The notes: a model not told the origin generated them from the sequence alone. A stretch of 64,000 nt of DNA from Reyranella sp. CPCC 100927 (GCF_007859315.1 NZ_VOHA01000003.1:62001-126000); one strand, 5' to 3'; shown: positions 43,676 to 53,366, counted from the stretch's first letter. Program-made: numbers and translations.

Positions 43676-43835
43676 AAAGCGACAGCAGGCGCGATGCTGT
43701 GTCAATTCGGTGACGAATCGCATGTACAAGCGATGACGTTTGTTGGTCGATCACCGTGCGCAAAGGCGTAAGACAAAACGGTTAAAATCAGCGCGCGTGT
43801 GCACGCGAAAAACGAGCATGCGATACGCAGTTTCG

Positions 43836-43864
43836 TCGACAATGCAGCATCGGTTTGCTATGCT
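43836..43864 (+). promoter_or_regulatory. Promoter for the RTX/Hint gene; rest of the 43676-44083 gap
   Basis: TCGACA (43836-43841) and TATGCT (43859-43864) are spaced by exactly 17 bp. Transcription from about 43871 would give a leader of some 210 nt before the ATG at 44084, which has GAGG 8 nt upstream. The remainder of this 408 bp AT-richer gap holds no convincing gene; a frame at 43855-44112 overlaps the next gene and looks random. Confidence 0.45.
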
Positions 43865-44083
43865 CGCAAATATTAGTGCGCCTTCCTGCAATATTGCGTA
43901 ATTCATTTGGCGAGGACTACTCGATCGTCACAGTGATTGCGGGGAGATTACATGCAATAAATGAAAGTGCACTACGCGGTCCCCTTTCATCCTCCCAAAC
44001 AGCGCAGAAACTTGCGTCATCGCGCCGTTACAAACGGCGGAGCAATGTGACTCATCATTTATTTTTTCTGCACGAGGTTCCAC

Positions 44084-45451
44084 ATGGCCAGTCTGAACGG
44101 AACGCCCACTGACGATACGCTCAGAGGGACGGGCGGTGATGATGAAATAAGAGGTGGTGCCGGTGACGATATCATCATCGGCGGCGCCGGCGATGACGTC
44201 ATCCGCAGCGGCGCGGGTGACGATGAGGTCTGGGCCGGTGCGGGCGACGATGACGTTCGTGGTGGCGCCGGCGATGACGTGATCCGCGGCGGTTCGGGTG
44301 ACGACGTTCTGCGTGGTGGTGCTGGCGACGATGTGATCCGGGGCGGTTCCGGCGATGATGTGATCGGCGGCGGCTCCGGCGACGATGAATTGAGCGGCGG
44401 TTCCGGCGACGACGAAATCAACGGCGGTTCCGGCGATGATGTTCTCGTCGGCGGCTCTGGTGACGACGTCCTGGCTGGCGGTGCCGGTGACGATGTGTTG
44501 CGTGGTGGCGCCGGCGATGACGTGCTGCGCGGCGGCGCTGGCGATGATGTGCTGAGAGGCGGCGCTGGTGACGATGTCATCGAGGGCGGCGCCGGTGACG
44601 ATGTCCTCGACGGTGGGTCCGGTGACGACCGGTTCGTCTTCACAAGCCAGTCATCGTCGGCCGCATTCGCCGCCGCTGCAGCGACGGGAAATGGTCACGA
44701 CACCATCGTGGGGTTTGACCCCGATGGCGATCGCCTGGATTTGAGCGGCTTCGGCAATTTTACCCTGACGCAGGTCGGCAACGACACGCTGGTGACGGGC
44801 GAGGACGGCACGCAGATCACAGTGGCCGGCGTGACACCCGAAGAACTCGAGTCGGCGATCATCCCGTGCGTCGTGCGCGGAACCATGGTTCGCACACCCG
44901 ATGGCGACGTTCCTGTCGAAACGCTGGCCATCGGCGACAAGGTCCTGTCGATCGATGGCACGATCCGGCAGATCCGCTGGATCGGCCGGCGCAGCTACGC
45001 GCGGGCCTTCATCGAGCGTAACCCCAAGGTCGCACCGATCCGCATCCGGGCCGGCGCGCTGGGCGATGGGACGCCGACGGCGGATCTCATCGTGTCGCCG
45101 GAGCATGCGCTGTACCTGGACAATGCGCTCATCCCGGCACGTTTCCTGACCAACGGTGACACGATCAGCCCGATCAGCAGCCTCGAGACGGTCGACTACT
45201 TCCATGTCGAGCTGGACGGTCCGGATGTCGTCTGGACCAATGGCGCGCCGACGGAGACGTACGTGAACCACGGCAATCGCCGGATGTTCTCGAACTGGAA
45301 CGAGTATGTCGCACGCTACGGCCGCGAGGATGAAGCGGCCAAAGGCTCGAATGGCGACTATGTTCGTCGCTTCAAGACCGTCTACAGCGGGCCGGCGCTG
45401 CAGGCGGTGCGTGCCCGACTGAACAAGGAGGCATTCGACAGCGCCGCCTGA
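44084..45451 (+). CDS. RTX-like calcium-binding repeat protein with Hint domain
   Basis: 455 residues. No Sec signal. Residues 16-186 are 19 nonapeptide units of the GGxGDDxxx type that form calcium-binding beta-rolls; 187-261 resemble a serralysin-like C-cap ([20 protein letters not shown]). From Cys262 a Hint_2 domain begins ([28 protein letters not shown]) with later [15 protein letters not shown] and [18 protein letters not shown]. Hint domains can cleave the preceding peptide bond. Such proteins leave the cell by type I secretion, and an exporter is encoded at 58697-61770. Likely a secreted or surface-attached protein. Confidence 0.92.
   Translation: MASLNGTPTDDTLRGTGGDDEIRGGAGDDIIIGGAGDDVIRSGAGDDEVWAGAGDDDVRGGAGDDVIRGGSGDDVLRGGAGDDVIRGGSGDDVIGGGSGDDELSGGSGDDEINGGSGDDVLVGGSGDDVLAGGAGDDVLRGGAGDDVLRGGAGDDVLRGGAGDDVIEGGAGDDVLDGGSGDDRFVFTSQSSSAAFAAAAATGNGHDTIVGFDPDGDRLDLSGFGNFTLTQVGNDTLVTGEDGTQITVAGVTPEELESAIIPCVVRGTMVRTPDGDVPVETLAIGDKVLSIDGTIRQIRWIGRRSYARAFIERNPKVAPIRIRAGALGDGTPTADLIVSPEHALYLDNALIPARFLTNGDTISPISSLETVDYFHVELDGPDVVWTNGAPTETYVNHGNRRMFSNWNEYVARYGREDEAAKGSNGDYVRRFKTVYSGPALQAVRARLNKEAFDSAA
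44129..44641 (+). repeat. 19 tandem 27 bp units encoding the GGxGDD array
   Basis: The DNA repeats with a 27 bp period (GGCGGCGCCGGTGACGATG-like units) coding for nonapeptides. Units 14-16 are identical at the protein level (GAGDDVLRG), suggesting recent slippage or unequal exchange; units 9-13 are a GSGDD variant block. Copy number variation between strains is likely. Confidence 0.9.
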
Positions 45452-45472
45452 GGCGCTGGTCGCGTTGTCGCA

Positions 45473-45506
45473 GATCACGATCCGGGCGACAGCTCGGATC
45501 GTGATC
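45473..45506. repeat. 12 bp perfect hairpin between the RTX/Hint and FkbM genes
   Basis: GATCACGATCCG (45473-45484) and CGGATCGTGATC (45495-45506) are exact inverted arms with a 10 nt loop. No T tract follows, so it may be an mRNA-processing or partial termination structure that sets the ratio of the abundant repeat protein to the downstream methyltransferase. Confidence 0.7.
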
Positions 45507-45539
45507 CAGTCCGCTCGCGGTACAGGTGGAGAGCGCACG

Positions 45540-46412
45540 ATGACTCCCTCCGATCGCCACGCAGAGAAAACGGCAGAATGGGACGGCGGACTGGAGCGGG
45601 CGCGCGCCGCTCTGTACAAGAAATACCGGACATGGATCAGCGGCCACGATGGCGCATTCCTGTATGAGAAGATCATCCAGCAGCTCTATATGGCGATTCT
45701 GGAACCGGGCGATGCCTGCATCGATGTCGGCGCCAACAAGGGCTTTCACAGCTTTCCCATGGCCGCCGCCGTCGGTAACACTGGCAAGGTGTACGCTTTT
45801 GAGCCCATCAGTGAACTCAATGCCGCCCTGGTCGATCGCGCTCGACGCGAGGGCGTTGGACAGGTCGAATTCATCGTCGCCGCGCTGGGTTCCACGACCG
45901 GTGTTGCCGAGTTCTTCAATATCAAGAACTACACGCCACTCAGCGGACTGAAGCTGCGCTCGCCACCCGCCGACGCGGTCATTGAGAAGATCCGGGTACC
46001 GCTGATGCGCCTGGATGATCGCATTCCACGGGATGTACGGATCCGCTTCATCAAGATCGATGTCGAGGGCGGCGAACTCGACGTCATCAAAGGCAGCCTG
46101 GAGCTGATCAAGCGAGACCGTCCTGTCATTGTGTTCGAGGACGGGCGCGACAAGGCAGCCGAGAACTACCAGTACACGATCGACGACTACTTTGGCGTTC
46201 TGTCCGGGGCCGAATTGGTGCCGCTCGACATTCTTGGCGCTCGTATCACGCGGGCCAACTGGCAGGACAAACAAGTCTACTACACGGTTCTTTGTCCCAA
46301 AGAGCACCTGGACGATGTCAGTGAAATTCTACGGTTGACGGTCGCCGAGAAGGTGATTGGCGCTGCCGAGGCGATCCGCCGTGCCCGGGAACTCAAAGCT
46401 GCCGTGTCCTAG
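45540..46412 (+). CDS. FkbM family methyltransferase
   Basis: 290 residues from ATG 45540 (MTPSDRHAEK, GGAGAG upstream). The SAM-binding motif is ACIDVGANKGFHSFPMA (about 60) with KVYAFEPISELNAAL as motif II and FIKIDVEGGELDVIKG as the FkbM signature. These enzymes O-methylate sugars or other hydroxyls and are often in polysaccharide clusters. Its last 20 bp overlap the 3' end of the convergent glycosyltransferase. Downstream of the RTX/Hint gene, possibly in one transcript. Confidence 0.9.
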   Translation: MTPSDRHAEKTAEWDGGLERARAALYKKYRTWISGHDGAFLYEKIIQQLYMAILEPGDACIDVGANKGFHSFPMAAAVGNTGKVYAFEPISELNAALVDRARREGVGQVEFIVAALGSTTGVAEFFNIKNYTPLSGLKLRSPPADAVIEKIRVPLMRLDDRIPRDVRIRFIKIDVEGGELDVIKGSLELIKRDRPVIVFEDGRDKAAENYQYTIDDYFGVLSGAELVPLDILGARITRANWQDKQVYYTVLCPKEHLDDVSEILRLTVAEKVIGAAEAIRRARELKAAVS

Positions 46413-48141
46413 CCACGAAACCGGTCAGCCAGTCATCGATGCGGGACGCAGCCGTTGCCAGTCCATAGTGTTGCTGCATGGTTCGTCGTGCTTTTGCGGT
46501 TACCGCCGCAACGGCACGTGGATCGCGCGTGATGCGCCGCATCTTCTGCGCCGCATCGTCCGCCGACGGCTCGGCCCACACACTGCCTTCGGCATAGACG
46601 TACTCATCCGATCGCACACTGCGCAGTGTGCAGGAAACTGGGAAGCCGGTGGTTGAATCCAGGAATGACGTATTTCCAGACCAGTCCGTGGCGATGACGG
46701 GTGTTCCCAGCAGCATCGCCTCCGCCAGGATGCGGCCGAAGCCTTCGGAACGATGCAGCGAAACATAGCAATCGGCATCCTGCACCAGGCCACAGACTTC
46801 GCCGCGGGCGAAACTGCCGTCGATCAGGACGATGCGATCGTCATCCGCGACCTGTCGCTGCAGATCATGGAGCGCTTCCGGGTTGGCATGCCCGTTGATC
46901 GTCTTGATCAGCAGCCGTTCATCGCCGGCGCGTGATGGGAATGCCAGGCGGAAGGCTTCGATCGCCGCCGCCGGATTCTTGCGCGCGACGTAGGAGTTGA
47001 AGTCGAACATGCAAAGGAAGATGACGTCAGTTGCCGACAGTCCGAAGCGCTCACGGTCGAAGGGGACAACCTCGGGCACGGCGACGTGCGGCGGCATGAG
47101 CATGACCGGCTTGGATGTCAGGCGCTGGAAGACGTCCAACAGAAAGTGACTCGAGGCCCAGATCTCATCGACCAGATCGAAGGCGAACCGCCAGGTCGGC
47201 GGCAGGCTCGTGAGCTCCCATGGCCAGTATCCAATGTTGTGGCGGCCCGCAAAGAGATTTGCGCCGTGAGCCAGCTTGAGGCGCGCCGTTTCGAACGCGG
47301 GCAGACAGAAGACATTGATGGGGTAGACAGGCCTGTCGCTGAAGTACGTCTCTCGTCCGGATTTGTCAGTCGTCACGATCTCGGCTGGATAACGGACGTT
47401 GAACACCGACTGCTGAACGCCAGCCTTCAGCAAGACTTCGGTCAGAGCACGGGCGTCTTCGCCGATGCCTGAGACTCCGTCGGCGGATCCGATGACGTTG
47501 ATACCGGGAAGGCCGGAGCGGTCTTCCGATGGTGGTGGGCAGTGCCATGGAACAGTGTTCCCACCGCGATTCTCGGACAGCCATGCCGCGGCATCGCGTT
47601 CATCGGGTGGCGCGTGGCGAAAGCCTCGTGTGTCCGCCTCGCGTTGCGCAAGAAAGCGAAAGAAGTCCCAGCGTGACATTGGCTTCGATCGTTGCGCACG
47701 GCGGTTATGGTCCTCCATCAAGAAGCTGCGCTCGCGCGCGGTGAGCAGGAGGGTGAGGCGTAACTGGTGAACACCGCTGACATAGTACCAGGCGTGAAAG
47801 TCGTCGACGCTCCCGTCAGGCGGTGCGGCGCCATCGGCGCGCCGCCTGTGAACGTAAGCAGCCAGTCGCGTCAAGAACGGTGGCTCCGGTGCTGCCAGGA
47901 ACGCGATGTAGGCCGGCGAAAAGGTGACCTGCTGATACTGATGACGCCCCTCGAGGGCAAACCAGAGAAGGAACTGACTGGCGCCATTCTCATCCAGAGG
48001 TGGCGGCGAGGGGTTGCCGCCTGACGTCAGCAGGTAGGATGCCCGCAACGTGTCATCAGTCATCAGTATGTCGAGAGCGCGCACGCGCGCGCGACGCACA
48101 CCGGCTCGGGTTTGCAGGTCGTCCAGTACCGTCGTGCGCAA
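46393..48141 (-). CDS. Glycosyltransferase (GT-B, GT4-like) with large N-terminal region
   Basis: 582 residues from TTG 48141 (an ATG at 48063 is an alternative). The C-terminal half is a GT-B glycosyltransferase with the VSLHRSEGFGRILAEAMLLGTPVIATDWSGN stretch (the E-x7-E motif, about 474-504). About 210 N-terminal residues have no recognised domain but contain a conserved-looking FLLWFALEGRHQYQQVTFSPAYIAFL block, reminiscent of regions before bacterial GT4 domains in large multi-GT proteins. Last gene of the minus-strand operon starting at 53007. Confidence 0.85.
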   Translation of the reverse strand: MRTTVLDDLQTRAGVRRARVRALDILMTDDTLRASYLLTSGGNPSPPPLDENGASQFLLWFALEGRHQYQQVTFSPAYIAFLAAPEPPFLTRLAAYVHRRRADGAAPPDGSVDDFHAWYYVSGVHQLRLTLLLTARERSFLMEDHNRRAQRSKPMSRWDFFRFLAQREADTRGFRHAPPDERDAAAWLSENRGGNTVPWHCPPPSEDRSGLPGINVIGSADGVSGIGEDARALTEVLLKAGVQQSVFNVRYPAEIVTTDKSGRETYFSDRPVYPINVFCLPAFETARLKLAHGANLFAGRHNIGYWPWELTSLPPTWRFAFDLVDEIWASSHFLLDVFQRLTSKPVMLMPPHVAVPEVVPFDRERFGLSATDVIFLCMFDFNSYVARKNPAAAIEAFRLAFPSRAGDERLLIKTINGHANPEALHDLQRQVADDDRIVLIDGSFARGEVCGLVQDADCYVSLHRSEGFGRILAEAMLLGTPVIATDWSGNTSFLDSTTGFPVSCTLRSVRSDEYVYAEGSVWAEPSADDAAQKMRRITRDPRAVAAVTAKARRTMQQHYGLATAASRIDDWLTGFVARTRQL

Positions 48142-48158
48142 GCGTATGATGACCCCCG

Positions 48159-49382
48159 CTAGCTGACTGTTCCTGCCGGATGGGCGGTTGACTGAAGCCG
48201 GTGCAGGAGCCGGCCCGAAGGCTGGGCTGGCATCGGCTCAGGTGGCTGGTGCGGCGGGCTGCCTTGGCGATGCTTCCGGATCAGGGACACAAGGTCATCA
48301 TAGCTCCGGGTGACCTCCGCCATGTAGCGCACGAACAACGCTCGCGATGACAGCACCAGCTCTTCGCGCAGCGCGCCAGACGCCGTGTACGCCTTCATGG
48401 CGTCAATCATGTCGTCGATCGTATCCAGCTGGTGGAACGCATGTTCGGTGCGCAAGCCTTCGAACGCATCGCGGGTTCCGATCACGGGTTTGCCGAAAGC
48501 AATCGCCTCGATCGTCTTGATCTTGAGACCGGTACCACCCAGCATCGGGTTGAGCACGCATTCGACCACGTCGTAGAAGCGCTCGACCTGCTCGACGACA
48601 CCGAGAAGGAAGGGATGCGACTGCAGCGTCAGGCGGCGACGGGAAATAGTGCCGGCCAAGGCCCATCGCGCGACGCGCTCCTGGGCGAGCGCGGAATCAA
48701 TCGCGAGGACGGAACGCACATTCCACGGATTGCCACTGCCGAGGTAGCCGAACGTGAAACTGGGATGTTCAGTGTGTGGCCGCCTCAGAAAGCCTAGTTC
48801 GACCGGATGCCCGACAGTAACGACCGGGCCGGAGAATCTCTTTTGAATCTGCTCCGATTCGCGCTGCTGGATGCCGATCACCACGTTGGCGCGTTCGAAA
48901 CCCCGATGCTCCTGATCGATTGTCGTAAAGAACCAGCGCGGCTCGAGGCTCTGTTCTTCCGCCGTGAGGTGCCGATCACCGAACAGGTCATGGGTATCGA
49001 TCAGCTTCAACGGCCCGTCGAAGCCGGCAAGAACCTTCGACATCCACACGTAGTTGACGATGACCGCGTCATACTGGTGCACCGATACGAGGTCCTTGAC
49101 GGTGTCGCAGAGCTGGTCCGCGCACCAATCATCAATGCCCCATGACTGGGCGAACGTCGGGCGCGCCAATGGCTGCGAGCGGACGAAAAAGAAGCGATGC
49201 CAGAAGCCGATCATGACTTCGGCTTGCTCCTTGGAGAGGCCCTCCATGCCGTAATAGAGGAAATCTGCCCTGACGCCGCGCCTCTTGAGCTCAAGGCCGA
49301 AGGCCTGGATCCGGACGGAATTGCCCTGAACGGCCGGATGCGACGGAATCGGCGAGACGACCAGGATCTTGAGGGGGGACAT
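48159..49382 (-). CDS. Glycosyltransferase (GT-B fold)
   Basis: 407 residues from ATG 49382 (MSPLKILVVSPIPSHPAVQGN), whose ATG overlaps the stop of the upstream unknown gene (TGATG). The N-terminal Rossmann lobe shows QGNSVRIQAFGLELKRRG; the sugar-nucleotide lobe has FGYLGSGNPWNVRSV, NPMLGGTGLKIKTIEAIAFGKPVIGT (about 295-320). Transfers a sugar in surface-glycan assembly. The C-terminal 40 residues are proline-rich and probably disordered. Confidence 0.88.
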   Translation of the reverse strand: MSPLKILVVSPIPSHPAVQGNSVRIQAFGLELKRRGVRADFLYYGMEGLSKEQAEVMIGFWHRFFFVRSQPLARPTFAQSWGIDDWCADQLCDTVKDLVSVHQYDAVIVNYVWMSKVLAGFDGPLKLIDTHDLFGDRHLTAEEQSLEPRWFFTTIDQEHRGFERANVVIGIQQRESEQIQKRFSGPVVTVGHPVELGFLRRPHTEHPSFTFGYLGSGNPWNVRSVLAIDSALAQERVARWALAGTISRRRLTLQSHPFLLGVVEQVERFYDVVECVLNPMLGGTGLKIKTIEAIAFGKPVIGTRDAFEGLRTEHAFHQLDTIDDMIDAMKAYTASGALREELVLSSRALFVRYMAEVTRSYDDLVSLIRKHRQGSPPHQPPEPMPAQPSGRLLHRLQSTAHPAGTVS

Positions 49383-50437
49383 CACGAGATCATCTCGATT
49401 TTGTCGATACACAGACCGAGAAGGCGATGGCCCGCGCCATCGGGCACCATGTGGGGACAGACAAGCGACAGGACCGTCATGTCCTTGGCCGGCGCGCCGA
49501 GATCGACGGACACCTTGCCGCTGAGATTTGACCAGGGATCGAGGCGATGGGGTGTGTGCCGACCATCAACGAGCACGCGCAGCTCCGCCAGATTACGGGG
49601 ATCCTCCGTCTTGATGACAGAGATGTTGAGTTTGACCGGCGTGTCGGGCGTGCCTGTCAGCAGAATACGGAAGTGATTCGAGGGACCGGTCCAGATCCAC
49701 GAATAGTCACCTTCGTTCTCGCTGCGGTACCCGCCATCGTGAACCAGCGCGCTCGCCACCAGCCCTGTCGTCGGCGGTGGGGCCGTTTGTACCGCCAGTG
49801 TGAACGTTGCGTCCGGGCGCCGCGCCGCGTGGGTTGGCGGGGCGCTCTTGGCGCGCTTTTCGGGGGCGGGTTCCAGTGGGAGCGCGGCGCAGACGGTGTC
49901 GAAATCGGTCGTTGGTATCACCCACCAGAAGCAAATGCCGGGCGCGACCAGCGCGATAACCCGCCGACCCTCCAGCCAAGCCACCATTGCCGGACGTGTA
50001 ATGATCGAGCGAGTCCGCGATACGCGGATCACCAGTGACCGGCTGCTGTCGATGAGGTCAAGGATGGCTTCAGCCTGGTCAAGCGAGTCGGCGAAGACTA
50101 CGACTTTGCGCAACCGATCAATGGAATCGAACAGACTCGCCCAGGTTGACGGCAATGGCCGGCTGGGCGACGCCAAATAGATGTCCCGATGACCGCCGGC
50201 TTGTCGAAAGCGTTCCAGGAACTGGCGCGCTGTGGGTGCCAGATCGTTGCCGCAACCGAAAATCGCTTCTCTGTCGAGGCCGGCGCATTGGCCGATCGGT
50301 AGGCTGGCATCGATGACGGAGAACTTTCCAATGCCGGCCCGAAGCGCTGCGAACAGCGCGGCCATGGTCTTGGGTGCAATGCGCGATCGTACGCCGACAG
50401 CGGCCGCGCGTTTCACATCCATGGTCATGGTCGCCAT
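49382..50437 (-). CDS. Unknown protein with C-terminal beta-rich domain shared with 57306-58697
   Basis: 351 residues, no signal peptide or membrane helix. Residues about 20-185 look like an alpha/beta region of unknown fold (FSVIDASLPIGQ, VVFADSLDQAEAILDLID). A proline-rich linker (about 190-222) leads to a domain at about 226-351 (GGYRSENEGDYSWIWTGPS through HRLLGLCIDKIEMIS) that resembles the end of the protein at 57306-58697. Lies between two glycosyltransferase genes with overlaps at both ends, so it works in the same pathway, perhaps as a glycan-binding or modifying subunit. Confidence 0.8.
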   Translation of the reverse strand: MATMTMDVKRAAAVGVRSRIAPKTMAALFAALRAGIGKFSVIDASLPIGQCAGLDREAIFGCGNDLAPTARQFLERFRQAGGHRDIYLASPSRPLPSTWASLFDSIDRLRKVVVFADSLDQAEAILDLIDSSRSLVIRVSRTRSIITRPAMVAWLEGRRVIALVAPGICFWWVIPTTDFDTVCAALPLEPAPEKRAKSAPPTHAARRPDATFTLAVQTAPPPTTGLVASALVHDGGYRSENEGDYSWIWTGPSNHFRILLTGTPDTPVKLNISVIKTEDPRNLAELRVLVDGRHTPHRLDPWSNLSGKVSVDLGAPAKDMTVLSLVCPHMVPDGAGHRLLGLCIDKIEMIS

Positions 50438-51987
50438 CCGTGGGCTCGTCCGAGGATCGAGAGGCCCACGGCGTCGCTGCCGTCAGCGCGATCGCTGCTC
50501 CAGTTACGTCCGGACGGCCGTGGAAGGAAGCGCACGGTTTCGATGGTGACATGGGGGCCAAAGGCACCCTGCAGCAAACCCGGTGCATCCAGGCTGTAGC
50601 GCGCGACGTCATCGGCCGAATCGAACCATAGAATGGCTTCAAACGCGCCGTCGATGCCGGATATCCGTCGCCGTAGCTCGGATGCGTCCAGTTGGGCAGC
50701 CTTGTCGATTTCCACCCTGGCCACCGTTGCCCGCGAGGAAGGTTGACCCTTGGGTGATCGCCGCGGCGACGGGGTGGCGCGCATCGGCCGGGGACGATGA
50801 ACAGCATCGACGACATCCGAATACTGACGTGCGACCGTCCTCAGTGAGAGCGCGTTGCGTGCGTAGTGCTGAGCCCGTTCGCCGAACAGGGCGCGCAAGG
50901 CAGTGTCACGGAGAAGCGCCTCCATGGCCCGTATCAGCGCGGGGACGGTATCAAAAATCGGGATATGGACCGCCGCTTCTCGGGGAATTTCGGTGTAGGC
51001 CGCCGTGTCGTTGACAATGCAGCAGCGGCCGGCGGAGAAGGCGCGTGCCAGCGTTCCGGAGCTCTCGCCGACCGACGGGAAACGCAGGTTGACCACGATG
51101 TCCGCCGCGACGATGTAGGCATCGAGATCGCTTTCGCTGACATACCCGGTGATCGTCGACACCTGGCGCAGCAGCGGGTGCCGCTCGAGGATTTCCCGCA
51201 GCGGGAACTCTGCCGGGCGTTCCTCGCCAGCATGGATCCAGCGAAACGGGATACCCCGCTGCAGCAACACCTCGAGGGCATCGATCAGCCAATCGAAGCG
51301 CTTCGCGCGCGTCGCGAAGCCCGATGTCAGGACGATGGTTTCGTCGGCCGGTAGCCCCAGCCGTCGCCTGGCATCCAATCGCGACGTGTACTTCAACGAC
51401 GGCGCGAAATGGGGGATCACGGCAATCTTTGATGTCGCGTTGGTGCCGTAGGTGGCTCGAAGTTTGTTCAGCGCATAGTGCGAATGGACGACGATACCGT
51501 CGGCCAGGGACAGTATTTCGCCGACCATGTCGAACAGGACGTAATTGGCCTGCGTCTTGAGGCGATTCTCCTTCCACTGCCGGCCGAAGACGTCGCCCAG
51601 CGCGGGGTTCTGCGACAGCATGCCGGCCATGATCGACTCCAGGCGCGGCGAGCACAGTTCGTAGAGGTAAAGCAGGCAGAGGTCGTGCAGGGAAACGACC
51701 CCAGCATGGCGACGCAGCGCTTCCAGCACGAAAACGTGGCCGCCATTGTTGCCGATCTGGTGGAGAATGGGCGAATCGGGAGACAGAAACCGGAACGCCT
51801 GTGCCTGGTCGCGGATCTCGATTCCGGCCGGTGCCGTCGCCAGAACATCATCGCAGTAGACGACGCAGGAACGGATCTGTCTGAGCTCTTCCAGAAGCAT
51901 GTACGCGTAATCGGCGATGCCATTGCGCGCCGGCGGCAGGGGGGTGAACCAGTTCAGGTCCTTGTGCAGCGATGGATTTGCCACCAT
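50425..51987 (-). CDS. Glycosyltransferase (GT4-like) with C-terminal extension
   Basis: 520 residues. The N-terminal lobe opens LNWFTPLPPARNGIADYAYMLLEELR, typical of GT4 enzymes; the second lobe has IVLTSGFATRAKRFDWLIDAL, then VNLRFPSVGESSGTLARAFSAGRCCIV (about 300-326). About 100 residues beyond the GT domain (from about 420; FEAILWFDSADDVARYSLDAPG) are unrecognised. It starts 15 bp after the pyruvyl transferase and overlaps the next gene by 13 bp. Confidence 0.88.
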   Translation of the reverse strand: MVANPSLHKDLNWFTPLPPARNGIADYAYMLLEELRQIRSCVVYCDDVLATAPAGIEIRDQAQAFRFLSPDSPILHQIGNNGGHVFVLEALRRHAGVVSLHDLCLLYLYELCSPRLESIMAGMLSQNPALGDVFGRQWKENRLKTQANYVLFDMVGEILSLADGIVVHSHYALNKLRATYGTNATSKIAVIPHFAPSLKYTSRLDARRRLGLPADETIVLTSGFATRAKRFDWLIDALEVLLQRGIPFRWIHAGEERPAEFPLREILERHPLLRQVSTITGYVSESDLDAYIVAADIVVNLRFPSVGESSGTLARAFSAGRCCIVNDTAAYTEIPREAAVHIPIFDTVPALIRAMEALLRDTALRALFGERAQHYARNALSLRTVARQYSDVVDAVHRPRPMRATPSPRRSPKGQPSSRATVARVEIDKAAQLDASELRRRISGIDGAFEAILWFDSADDVARYSLDAPGLLQGAFGPHVTIETVRFLPRPSGRNWSSDRADGSDAVGLSILGRAHGWRP

Positions 51988-52002
51988 ACCCTCGGCAAAG
52001 GC

Positions 52003-53007
52003 TCAGTTCACGCCGAGATCGGCGCGAATGCGCTCTGCCAACCCTCTCAAGCCGTCGCGGGCCTGGGCCTTGATGGCGGCGCGGGTAACATCGGGAATCT
52101 TCGCCATGTAGCGCGGCAGCCGGTCGGGCAGCGTTTCATGCCGGTGGTGGGCGATCAGCTCCTCCCGTTCGATCAGCTTGTAGAAGTTTCGGAACTTGTC
52201 CGTGGTGATCAACGTGATGGCTGGCGTTCCGAACATCGTCGCCACGACGCAGCCATGGAACTTCATGCTGGCCAACACCGAGCATTCGCCGATGGCGCGG
52301 GTCAGGTCGGCAATCGACTCGGACAGCACGACTTCCATATCAGGGAAGGGAAACTCCGCGACAGCGTCGCGATCCTCCCGGCCGATCACGCCGGTGGCCA
52401 GGACGATATGGCGAAGCCGGTAGCCGTAGGCCTTGGCGCGCGTGCAGAGTGCATGAACGTTGCTCCACTGGATCGATCCTGGCTTCTGCTTGCGTGAAAT
52501 CAGGCCGAACACAGGTTCGCCGGCGGGCCGGTCGACGGTGGGCATATCGAGCGCACAGACGATGTCGGGTGTGACCTGCACGTCACAGGACGGGCCGAGC
52601 TTGGCGATCATCCACTGCCGGGTCTGCTCGTCGCGAACATGGATATGCTTGACACTGGGATGCTGGAAGAATGTGGCGAGGCGGGCGACGATCGCCTGCT
52701 TTTCACCGCCCCAGGTCGGTACGCCCACGCCGTGGATATAGACCGGCTTTGCCAGGAACTCCGGCTCAAAGTACTGGTCCGTCCAGTAGCTGGGCTCCAC
52801 CAGGTCGCCACCGCCGATGAGGATGGCGTCGACCTGCTGGACCTTGTCCTTCAGCGGCGTGTGGAAGTAGGGCCGATGCAGCGCGTCCTGAAAAAACACG
52901 AACTCGAAGTCGCCGAGATATTGATTGAAGACGTCCAGGAACAGTTCGTCGCCGTAGTTGCCATAGTGGTAGTAGCCGACAACGCCGAGTTTGCGCTTTT
53001 GTGTCAT
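52003..53007 (-). CDS. Polysaccharide pyruvyl transferase family protein (copy 1)
   Basis: 334 residues from ATG 53007 (MTQKRKLGVVGYYHYGNYGDELF). Family marks are GYYxYGNYGDELF at the N-terminus, ILIGGGDLV (about 62), KPVYIHGVGVPTWGG (about 86), the VRDEQTRQWM element and the C-terminal SVLASMKFHGCVVATMFGTPAI. Relatives (CsaB, WcaK) add ketal pyruvate from PEP to glycans. First gene of the minus-strand five-gene operon. It is divergent from a closely similar copy at 53367. Confidence 0.92.
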   Translation of the reverse strand: MTQKRKLGVVGYYHYGNYGDELFLDVFNQYLGDFEFVFFQDALHRPYFHTPLKDKVQQVDAILIGGGDLVEPSYWTDQYFEPEFLAKPVYIHGVGVPTWGGEKQAIVARLATFFQHPSVKHIHVRDEQTRQWMIAKLGPSCDVQVTPDIVCALDMPTVDRPAGEPVFGLISRKQKPGSIQWSNVHALCTRAKAYGYRLRHIVLATGVIGREDRDAVAEFPFPDMEVVLSESIADLTRAIGECSVLASMKFHGCVVATMFGTPAITLITTDKFRNFYKLIEREELIAHHRHETLPDRLPRYMAKIPDVTRAAIKAQARDGLRGLAERIRADLGVN

Positions 53008-53100
53008 GACTGGGATTTCCGCGTGCCCGAGATCGCCGCAACTCGAGACCAAACTATCGTCGCATCGGATTTCATCGTCCTGACATCAGACGGCCGGTAA

Positions 53101-53154
53101 ATCAGCCGAGCACATCGCAGAGCCGCTTTATGTTGCAGATCAGCCGGCACATCG
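53101..53154. repeat. Imperfect direct repeat in the divergent region
   Basis: ATCAGCCGAGCACATCG (53101-53117) recurs as ATCAGCCGGCACATCG (53139-53154) with a 21 bp gap. It lies in the leader of the minus-strand operon and could be a regulator site or a chance duplication. Confidence 0.3.
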
Positions 53155-53240
53155 GCCGAGTGAAGTCGGAAGTAAAATGTCACAGAAATTTCCACGTGAA
53201 ATAAGAAATGGTGGCCGAAATATGTAGTGGTATGTCATTT

Positions 53241-53268
53241 ATTATAGACGTGAAGGACAGTTTGTCTA
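53241..53268 (-). promoter_or_regulatory. Minus-strand promoter of the glycosyltransferase operon; rest of 53008-53366
   Basis: On the minus strand TAGACA (53263-53268) and a perfect TATAAT (53241-53246) are 16 bp apart. Transcription would begin near 53234, leaving a leader of about 225 nt. The other parts of this 359 bp AT-rich divergent gap contain the direct repeat at 53101-53154 and no gene; I found no equally good promoter for the plus-strand copy. Confidence 0.5.
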
Positions 53269-53366
53269 GTACGGTGAAAAACAGACCGTGACTCGTTATT
53301 GATCGATGACTGGCGTATCGTCGGGCGATCGAAGGGGATCAGGTCATCAATATCACAGGTGACAAC

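Noticed and set aside
44129-44641. Regular 27 bp repeats as a possible CRISPR or minisatellite
   Set aside because: There are no variable spacers, the repeats are contiguous and in frame, and they encode calcium-binding nonapeptides.
44059-44643. Minus-strand frame encoding a Ser/Pro-rich repeat protein (SSPAPPR units)
   Set aside because: It is the antisense translation of the GGxGDD repeat DNA and has no independent support.
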